This document shows positions 55,969 to 64,000 of a DNA stretch of 64,000 nt, one piece after another. Origin of the DNA: Ctena decussata. Taxonomy: Eukaryota; Mollusca; Bivalvia; Lucinida; Lucinidae. Below the pieces are notes generated by a model. That model ran no database searches, was not told the DNA's origin, and saw only the letters and a list, made by a program, of their open reading frames with translations. Position 1 is the stretch's first letter. Each line of letters starts with the position of its first letter. A program made the translations under genes and the position numbers. Where the stretch lies: the NCBI GenBank assembly GCA_963989385.1, contig OZ022506.1, positions 6,365,415-6,429,414 on the forward strand, written 5' to 3'.

Positions 55969-55991
55969 AATAGAATAGAATAAATTGGTGC

Positions 55992-56256
55992 AATCTTAGT
56001 TCCTGTTCAAGTTTCTGACCACATTAGACGATATTGTATATTTTTGTGTCATCTGATGTCCAAAATATGGGCCTAGCCTATAAAATGCGATCTCACCTGG
56101 GCAATTAAAAAAGAAAAAAATATATAAATCTAAAAATTGCTAAATATGTTTTGTATATTATTTTCAAACTGTAAAGTTTCTCTTGAAAACAACAGTGCAC
56201 AACGAAAAGAAATAAATCTGAACCAAATGTACCTGTATATTTAGCATCTTTAATTA
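55992..56256. other. Short unannotated AT-rich interval
   Basis: No feature seen between the LINE target duplication and the next hairpin. Confidence 0.5.
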
Positions 56257-56416
56257 AGGAATGAATTTTATTTTTCTGAGGTTTATCGAAGTGTAAACTA
56301 CATTGGGTCACGTGCAAAGTGAATGAACCCCGAAGGGGTTCATGTCATGTAAACTTTGCTAGTGACCCAATGTAGTTTACACTTCGATAAACATCAGAAA
56401 AATTAAGTTCATTGCT
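56257..56416. repeat. ~160-bp long hairpin
   Basis: Arms AATGAA.TT.ATTTTTCTGA, GGTTTATCGAAGTGTAAACT and ACATTGGGTCAC are matched inversely on the right (GTGACCCAATGTAGTTTACA, CTTCGATAAACATCAGAAAA). The loop has its own hairpin GAACCCCGAAGGGGTTC. Confidence 0.9.
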
Positions 56417-57240
56417 TATATTTACATTCGTTTCATTCAAATCTTTTATGAAAAATCTTGTATAAGCGCTAAAATTGAAGCAGTAAAACTTGTACACGCA
56501 GTTTCTTCTGCTAACAGCAGAACAGCATGCATGACGTCATGACGTTGCTGACGTCAAGTCAGGTTGTAGACAGCCATTGTTTATTTTTACGTCATTGACG
56601 CCGCGTGTCTCAATGTAATTATTGGAATGTAAACTACATTACGTTCCAATGGTTTACTATGGGGCTTTTCACTAAATACACCAAGAATGTAAATATTAAA
56701 GTATACAGACTCAGTCATGTCAAGCCTTTACATAGTCTACTGCCAGACACAGGCAACAAGAGTCATTGATGCGAATTTTATTGAAAACTGTTTCGATTTC
56801 AAAACTGGATCTGTCGCACTAAATCTGGTGGTCATATTTATATCAAAACCAGAGGGCCGATATCATTTCCCCCCAGGATATCATCGTTGAACCCATTTTC
56901 TCAGTATTTCAGGATTGATTTTAGCATTGGGGCCGCTACTTAAATACTGATTTGAGGTAGGATAACCGCCAGTTGAAATTTTAAACTTTGTAGTTACATT
57001 TATACTTGCCCCCCCCCTTACCCCGAAACAGACACACACAAATAAATAAATAAATAAATTTATATTATGACGTCGCCGTTTTTCAGTGGATAACGTCATG
57101 TCATAAAAATCGTATGACCACACGTGTAATAACACTTTGGAGCATTGACAACTTCCATGTCAACAATGCGTTTTCTTATGAAATAATGTTCAGTTTGAAG
57201 GTATTAAAACCCCACTTTATAGGGTCACATGATAAACAGA
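56417..57240. other. No gene; (AAAT)n and C run
   Basis: AAATAAATAAATAAATAAAT at 57041-57060 and a C run at 57009-57017. TGACGTCA words near 56530 may be a palindrome fragment. Confidence 0.5.
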
Positions 57241-57332
57241 ATCTTACACTCGTGGTCATTTCATATGAAATTTATGAAACTCGCCAAGGCTCGTTTCATA
57301 AATTTCATATTAAATGAACACTCGTGTAAGAT
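57241..57332. repeat. 92-bp hairpin
   Basis: ATCTTACACTCGTGGTCATT and TATGAAATTTATGAAAC are matched inversely by GTTTCATAAATTTCATATTA and AATGAACACTCGTGTAAGAT around a TCGCCAAGGC loop. Confidence 0.92.
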
Positions 57333-57380
57333 CCTCTATGTATTAGTAGGAAGTAAGGATAAATAAATAAATACATTTAC

Positions 57381-60300
57381 TAGAGCATGTGAGCAGGGGC
57401 TCACGTATACCCCCGGCCAGCACCACCGCCTAAAAGAAATACTGCCACACTTAATACAAAACTTTAAAACAAATGATAATGAATGATAAGCAGAAGGAGT
57501 CTCAGATACTCTCTTACTTGATACAACTAGTCATACCCAATGTTTGGCCTAAATATCAAAATACTAGCAATAGTGATTCCTGAGACATCTGTGACAAAAA
57601 TTAAATTGGAAAGAAAGAAAAAACAAGAGGGCCAAGAGGCCCTGAATCGCTCACCTGAACAAAAAGGTTAAAGGTCAAACTAGGGTCATAATTTGAACAA
57701 ACCTGATAGTTTTAAACCATTTCCAAATGGTTCTGAAGAAGAAGATTTTTGAATGTGTTTCTATGTATTGCTATGGTTCAAACCCTTGACCTTCTGGGGC
57801 AGGGCCATTTTGGACCCTGGGGCCATCATTGTAATAATCTTGGTAAAGGACCACTAGGCAATGCTAAAAGCTAAATTTCAAGCCTCTGAGCCAAGTGGTT
57901 CTGAAGAAGATTTCTGAATATTTTTCTATGTATTTCTATTGTTCAAACCCAGGACTCCCTGGGCAGGGCCATTTTTGACCCTGGCACCATCATTTGAAGA
58001 AACTGGTAAGGGACCACTAGGCAATGCATCATACAAAATTTCAAGCATCTGCACTAAGGGGTTCTGGAGAAGAAAGGTTTTTAAGTACATTTTAATTTCG
58101 AACCCAAGAATCCCTGCCCCAGGGCCATTTTGGATCCCAGGGCCACCATTTATACAAACTTTGCAGGAGTCCACCAGGCAATGCATCATACCAAATTTCA
58201 AGCATATGAGCCAAGTTGTTCTGAAGTAGAAGATTTTTTATTAGTTTCCTATGTATTTCAATGGCTCAAACTCAGGACTCCCTGCCGCAAGGCCATTTTG
58301 GACTCTGGGGCCATCATTTGAACAAACTTGATAAAGGACTACAAGGCAATGCATCATACCAATTTTCAAGCATCTGAGCCATGTGGTTCTGAAATAGAAG
58401 ATTTTTGAATATTTTTCTATGTAGTTCTATTGTTCAAACCCAGGACCCCCGGGCGCGGGGCCATTTTAGACCCTGGGGTCATCATTGAATAAACTTGGTA
58501 AAAAGACTCCTGGGCAAAGCTACATACCAAATTTAAGCATCTGAGCCAAGTGGTTCTGAAAATGATTTTTTAAATATTTTTCTATGGTCATCATGATGGT
58601 TCAAACCTAGGACTCCCTATCGCAGGGCCATTTTGGACCCTGGGGCCACCATTTGAAGAAACTTAGTAAAGGACCACTAGGCCATGCTACACACCAAATT
58701 TCAAGCATCTGAGCCTTGCGGTTCTGAAGTAGAAGACTTTTTGAAATATTTTTCTATGTATTTCTATGGTTCAAACCTGGGACTCCCTGCCCCGAGGCCA
58801 TTTTGGACCCTGGGGCCACCATTTGAACAAACTTGGTAGAGAACCACTAGGCAATGCTACATACCAAATTTCAAGCATCTGAGCCTAGTAGTTCTGGTGA
58901 AGGAGATCTTTAAGTATTTTTTTAGTTTCGAGTCCAAGACCACCTGCCCCAGGGCCATTTTGGGCCCTGGGGCCACCATTTGAACAAACTTGGTAGAGAA
59001 CTACTAGGCAATGCAACATACCAAATTTCAAGCATCTGAGCCAAGCAGTTCTGGTGGATAAGATTTTTTAAGTATATTTTGGTTTCGAACCCAAGACCCC
59101 CTGCCGCAGGGCCATTTCGGACCCTGGGTCCACCATTTGAACGACTTTGGTAGAGGACCACTAGGCAATGTTACATACCAAATTTCAAGCATCTGAGCCA
59201 AGCAGTTCTGGAGATGAAGATTTTCAAGTCTTATTTAGTTTTGAACCCAAGACCCCCTGCCCCATGCCCATTTGGACCCTGGGGCCACCATTTGAACAAA
59301 CTTGGTAGAGGACCACTAGGCAATGCTACATACCAAATTTCAAGCATCTGAGCCAAGTAGTTCTGGTGAAGATGATTTTTAAGTATTTTTTAGTTTCGAA
59401 CCCAAGACCCCCTGCCCCAGGGCCATTTTTGACATTGGGGCCACCATTTGAACAAACTTGGTAGAGAACCACTAGGCAATGCTACATTCCAAATTTCAAG
59501 CATCTGAGCCAAGCAGTTCTGGAGAAGAAGATCTTTAAGTATTTTTTAGTTTCGAACCCAAGACCCCCTACCCCAGGGCCATTTTGGGCCTGGGGCCACC
59601 ATTTGAACAAACTTGGTAGAAGACCACTAGACAATGCTTCATACCAAATATCAGAGCCCTAGGCCTAGCGGTTTCAGAGAAGATGTCATTTAAATCAAAT
59701 TGTTGACGACGCACGACGGACGACGCACAACGCACGACGCACGACGGACGACTGACACTGGGTGATCACAATAGCTCACCCTGAGCCTATGGCTCAGGTG
59801 AGCTAATGAACAAAAGAGGGAATGATACAAATATGGAGGCTGATACTCTCTTAAACAATACAACTAGTCACACCCAATATTTGTACCAAATTTCAAAATC
59901 CTAGCTGTAATGGTCCCTGAGAAATCTTCGACAGAAATTAAATTGGAGTGAAAGAAAAAAAGAGGGAATGATAAGCAGATAGAGGCTGATGGTCTCTTAT
60001 ATGATACAACTAGTCATACCCAACTTTGTACCAAATTTCAAAAACCTAGGTAAAGTGGTTCCTGAGAAGTCTTTGACCAAAAAAAAATAATTGGAGAGGA
60101 AGAAAAAATGGACAAACAAAGGGAACAATAAGAGAAGGAGGCTGAAGTTCTCTTACACTATACAACTAGTTATACTAAACATTTGTACAATTCAAAATCC
60201 TAGCTGTAGTGGTTCCTGAGACATCTGTGACTGAAAAAAAGTTTAATTTAATTGGATAGAAAGAAAAAATGGACAAACAAAGGGACTAATAAGCAGGAAG

Positions 60301-61283
60301 AGGCTGATGTATTCATGCACATTACAACTAGTCATTACCAAGGTTTGTACTAAATTTCAAATACCCTTACAGTAGTAATTCCTGAGAAATCTCTAGCAGA
60401 AATTTAATTGGAGAGAAAGAAAAATGAACAAATGAAGGGAATGATAAGCAGCAGAAGGCTGATTCTCTCTTACACTGTGCAACTAGTCATACTTAACGTT
60501 TGTACCAAATTTCAAAATTCTAGCTGTAGTGGTTCCTGAGAAATCTTTGACAAAATTTAATTGGAGAGAAATTGGAGAGAAAGAAAAACTGGATAAACAA
60601 AGGGAATGACAAGCTGGAGCAGGCTGATACTCTCTTACACAGTACAACTAGTCATACCCAACGTTTCTACGAATTTTCAGATACCCTTCCTGTAGAAGTT
60701 TTTGAGATATCTTTGACAGAAAATTAATTGGAGAGAAAGAAAAAATGGACAAATAAAGGGAATGATATGCAGCAGAAGGCTGATTCTCTCTTACACGGTA
60801 CAACAAGTCATCCTCAATGTTTGTACTAAATTTCAAAATTCTAGCTGTTGTGGTTCCTGAGGAATCTTTGACAAAAATTTAATTGGAGAGAAATTGGAGA
60901 GAAAGAAAAACTGGACAAACAAAGGGAATGAGAAGCTGGATCAGGCCGATTCTCTCTTACACGGTACAACTAGTCATACCAAACGTTTCTACCAAATTTC
61001 AGATACCCTTACTGTAGAAGTTTTTGAGATATCTTTGACAGAAAATTAATTGGAATGAAAGAAAAATGGACAAATAAAGGGAATGATAAGCAGCAGGAGG
61101 CTGATTCTCTCTTACACGGTACAACTAGTCATCCCCAACGTTTGTACCAAATTTCAAAATCCTAGCTGTAGTGGTTCTTGAGAAATCTGTGACAGAAAAA
61201 ATGTTAACATACACACAAACATATTAACGGAAAAACCAAAAACTATATACCCCCTATATACTTCGTGTACCGGGGGTATAATT
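57381..61283 (+). mobile_element. Tandem-core element M4 (TATACCCCCGG termini), host of M3
   Basis: 5' hairpin GTGAGCAGGGGCTCAC then TATACCCCCGG; 3' TATACCCCCTATATACTTCG then CCGGGGGTATAATTAAAA. The 11-bp TATACCCCCGG / CCGGGGGTATA are exact inverted partners. The core is ~160-bp units (ACAACTAGTCATACCCAA, TACCAAATTTCAAA, TAGCTGTAGTGGTTCCTGAG, TTGGAGAGAAAGAAAAA) before 57620 and from 59807 to ~61200. No ORF. Split by M3. Confidence 0.83.
57621..59806 (+). mobile_element. Tandem-core element M3 nested in M4
   Basis: 5' ACAAGAGGGCCAAGAGGCCC then TGAATCGCTCACCTGA; 3' ACGCACGACGGACGAC run, GCTCACCCTGAGCCTATGGC hairpin, then GGTGAGCTAA. The core is about 12 units of ~160 bp (GGGCCATTTTGGACCCTGGG, CCACTAGGCAATGC, CAAATTTCAAGCATCTGAGC). 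Joining the flanks gives GAAAGAAAAA|TGAAC, which equals an uninterrupted sibling unit of M4 (GAAAGAAAAATGAACAAATG). So insertion fell between A and T without a detectable duplication, as Helitrons do. Confidence 0.85.
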
Positions 61284-62136
61284 AAAAGGTTGCCAGGTTG
61301 TGGGATGTATACATGTATACTTGCACGAATAATGTTGATATTGTTAGCATTCTTCAGTGATTTAAAAGCACGATTGTTTCGCATCGTAGCTGGGCAAAAT
61401 GCAGCTATGCAAACTGACTTTGATCAGCTTCTTAGTACATAACCAGCGGGCACACAGCGTTTAATGAAGAAAATCTTCCATGCTCGTGCATTATCGCTGA
61501 TTGGCACATGTTGCTAGAGAGCAGATCGTAAGGCGAAGCCGGATCGAATTAATTAGAACTTTCTAACACTATCTATAATACTAAATAAACGAAGAAACGC
61601 ATAAACTGCAAAATTGGTGGCATTTTCAAGCGTAATTTCTATACTGGTTCTTTCGCATATTGCTATCATTAATAATTTCGGTTAGCGTGTGTTTTAGTTT
61701 CACGCCGATTTAAAGAATTTGGGAATTAAATTCGTCTTTCATTTTAAATTCTCCCAAGTATTTTTCTAGAAACTTCGACTTTTGTCAACAATGGGTGCGT
61801 TCGAGTGAAATTATCGTGTACTCGAATACACGTTTTAAATTAATCCGGTCGTTTCGGTTCTGCGTCGTTATATCGGCGCGCTGCTTAGCAAGTCCAAATT
61901 TAGCAGGTTCTAATGCAAAAATCCGACCCATGAACGTACGTCATTCCCCATAAATAACGATTTATTTTTGTATTTTTGCTCATATGTCCTAACGGATGAA
62001 GAACGAAATGGTCATAGTCCCGACGGCCCTGGCTCGAAACGACCCATTTTCGTCAAGAACGATAGTCAATACGAGTAGCCAGTCGAACTCGCCCATTGAA
62101 GAATAAAGCTCAACGCACATTGTCTTTCGAAAAGTT
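61284..62136. other. No gene recognised
   Basis: ACCAGCGGGCACACAGCG at 61441 resembles the GGCACAC MITE left end, without a partner. Nothing else identified. Confidence 0.5.
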
Positions 62137-62231
62137 GGACGGACACACGGCGCCAAGTGTGTGCGGCTATGGTTACGTACCGCTGAGCCACTTGGGGAAC
62201 GTCGTTAGGAGAATTCAAACTGAACTGAACT
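62137..62231 (-). repeat. Dispersed repeat, inverted mate of 10681-10790
   Basis: GGACACACGGCGCCAAGTGT, GCGGCTATGGTTACGTACCG and GAATTCAAACTGAACTGAAC are the complement of the segment at the left of the window. Confidence 0.72.
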
Positions 62232-62429
62232 TTCGAAAAGACAAAAATTAAAAATGTCTGAGGTTAACACACATGCGCCAAGGAAGAAAGGGCATTTTTT
62301 TTTCCAGCGAAGCAGACAAATCAATTTCAATGATTCAACGAAGCTAAATAAGCTTTTAGTCTTCAGAGGGCTTGAATATTTTCCCCCAAAACGTTCCAGG
62401 ACCCAATTTTTCCAGAAAAAAAATACCCA

Positions 62430-63115
62430 GGACAGGTCACATAACCAAGATGGCAAACATTTATTATGGTAAAAAAATTCAAAAATCTTTTCCCCCAGAA
62501 CCACGCCGGGCCGCGTAGCGCAATCGGTAGGGCACCTGACTCATGTCAGAGGTCCTGGGTTCGAAACCCGGTCTGGCCACATACTTTCGTTTCTCCTTCC
62601 GCTGATTCAAGAAGGGCAGTTGTCGGTTACTGGCGAAAGTATGTGCACTTAGTACTGGTTAACCGCTTAGGAGGTCTAAGCCTGCCCAGGAATAGTGTGG
62701 TTAGGTTAACTGACCGTCCCGACATGACCTTAGCTGTTTACCGTGGACGTTAAGCATCAAATCAACCAATTCTCCCCCAGAACCACAAATCCTATGATCT
62801 TGAAACTTAGCATGTCGCATCAAGGACTCAAAAGCTCAACAAAATTTATATAAATGATGACCCTGGGATGACCTTGATCTGTTTTACGGTAAGGTCAACT
62901 TTTGAGTCACTTAGTTTTTTCTATAGGAAAAAGTGAAAAAGTTGATTTTTTTTTAGAAACAATGCAGTCTGCTACCTGAAAGTTTGTAGATGCAGACAAC
63001 TAATTAGGTAAATGAAGCTTTAGTGAGTATTCATGGTAAAGGTCATATCTTCACCTGGGCCTAAGGCCATTTACATTGAAAAATTAAAACTCGCTTTTTT
63101 TATATAAACTTGACC
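62430..63115 (-). mobile_element. Reversed fragment of the M2-type core, split by a SINE
   Basis: On the minus strand GGTTCTGGGGGAAAAGATTT, TGCCATCTTGGTTATGTGAC and ACCTTACCGTAAAACAGATC follow the order of the M2 core. The CCCCCAGAACCAC block is interrupted by the SINE at 62508. No terminus of the element is present. Confidence 0.65.
62508..62772 (+). mobile_element. tRNA-Met-derived SINE-1, copy 4, 14-bp TSD
   Basis: Complete SINE from GGGCCGCGTAGCGCAATCGG through GGTTCGAAACCCGG and CTTAGGAGGTCTAAGCCTG to GGACGTTAAGCATCAAATCA. TCCCCCAGAACCAC occurs at 62491-62504 and 62773-62786, a 14-bp target duplication. The anticodon-like arm has lost two bases (CTGACTCATGTCAG). Confidence 0.94.
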
Positions 63116-64000
63116 ATCATGAAATATTTCCGCGCTTGCGCGGGCTCTTTTCTAGTACAGTATAAAAATGCAAGTGCATTGCGGCGTTTTTTAAAGGACA
63201 ATTTTGTGACGGACGGTGACAGTAGCAAATGTTTATATTCCGAGTCATCAAAGCGAAAGGACGGGTTACACTTTGGCTGATTTTGTGCCCACGACCGATC
63301 TTGATAAAATTCATGTATTTAAAAGCTTGGCATTTGGCAGTTTATATAAGCACATATTTAAGTTTGCGGTTTCATAAATAATCACGTGACTTCCGGTTTA
63401 TTGCATATGGGGTGCTGAATAGGATACACTAACTACCTGCGGTTTTTCGATACAATCAGCAATTCCGCTGACATGTCAGCTCTCCAAACTGACAGATATA
63501 AAACTTTTGGTTCTTATCCACAGTCTAAAAGAGATATTTTTGCTCAAACCATCTAGTTAGGAGAAATTTTATTTGATTTTTACGATACTTCAGAACAGTA
63601 GATTTTACAAATGTTTATTAACACAATAATAAGCATGTAAAGCGTTTGCTTTTGTGAAAATAATGAAACAATTGAACAGGAAGTCGATTATAACCGACCG
63701 ATATTGTTAAGCGAATGGATTCTTTGCGAAACACTTTTGCACGCTTGTGTTCTGGCAATTGCTTAAAAAAGGTCATCAACCTTCTTCTTTTATTAAGCAT
63801 TATTCACTATTCATACATATAATGAAATCTTCATTATATCATATATTAAACACGTATGAAATATTACGAATTTATGGATGCTTCACAGGTACATATGTTT
63901 AAAATGTTAGACAAAATCAATGAACCAAGAAATATAGGTCACAGGGACCTGCATGTAGTACCAAATAAGACGCAGCGCTGAAGTGACCTACTATTCCAAG
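63116..64000. other. No gene recognised
   Basis: AT-rich; short frames on both strands have no motif. A local GATTATAACCGACCGATATT and CCACGACCGATCTTGATAAA were checked and give no clear element. Confidence 0.5.

Larger units (their letters stand above)
53613..55991 (+). mobile_element. RTE-like LINE insertion with 5' inversion, TSD TAAATTGGTGC
   Basis: The 11-bp TAAATTGGTGC occurs at 53613-53623 and 55981-55991 and brackets the insertion. The 3' end is a short (GAATA)n tail rather than poly-A. The first ~93 bp lie in reverse: on the minus strand they encode the endonuclease N-terminus (IGTWNVRTLRPAGKLEELTH ... WNILG). The remainder is in sense, starting at the endonuclease C-terminus (TRSFPGADIGSDHDLV). 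About 170 endonuclease residues between are missing. This is the signature of twin-primed insertion. Confidence 0.92.

Overview
This is a stretch of a eukaryotic nuclear genome, AT-rich and repeat-dense, with one recognisable spliced protein gene and one long transposon ORF. The repeat style points to a bivalve mollusc: tRNA-derived SINEs with a GGGCCGCGTAGCGCAG head, GAGCCGCGACACGA palindromic MITEs, AACAAGAGGGCC...CAGGTGAGCTAA elements with tandem-repeat cores, and an ependymin-related gene. A venerid-type clam is my guess, but the species call is inference.

Layout. 1-5.6 kb: microsatellites, a TATAAGACGGG repeat family and a SINE with an 11-bp target duplication. 5.6-9.9 kb: foldback elements, a tandem-core element and a TTA-flanked MITE. 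9.9-19.8 kb: dispersed MITEs and SINEs, plus one copy of a ~1.05-kb terminal-inverted-repeat element inserted in a tandem array. 19.8-28.5 kb: two dead LINE fragments on either side of a 6.5-kb satellite whose ~487-bp unit is made of three ~162-bp monomers, and a truncated ependymin-type first exon at its right edge. 28.6-30.6 kb: a MITE and a 1.4-kb, almost perfect foldback.

33.97-44.12 kb (minus strand): a five-exon ependymin-related gene, assembled here from phase-compatible GT-AG exons (224 codons plus stop). Its introns carry a nested transposon-in-transposon, a polyC/polyA tract, a 22-bp minisatellite, palindromes and SINEs.

45.2-46.4 kb: a TA-flanked Tc1/mariner-like element with CGCG/CCAAT-studded ends and a broken helix-turn-helix gene. 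49.2-51.6 kb: a second tandem-core element. 53.6-56.0 kb: an RTE-like LINE insertion bounded by an 11-bp target duplication, with an intact RT ORF and an inverted 5' piece (twin priming). 57.4-61.3 kb: a tandem-core element nested inside another. 62.4-63.1 kb: a reverse-oriented repeat fragment split by a SINE with a 14-bp target duplication.

The only plausible host gene product is the secreted ependymin-related protein. Most of the rest is layered mobile DNA, in which several insertions can be ordered relative to one another because they interrupt recognisable repeats. No rRNA gene, confident functional tRNA or CRISPR array was seen.
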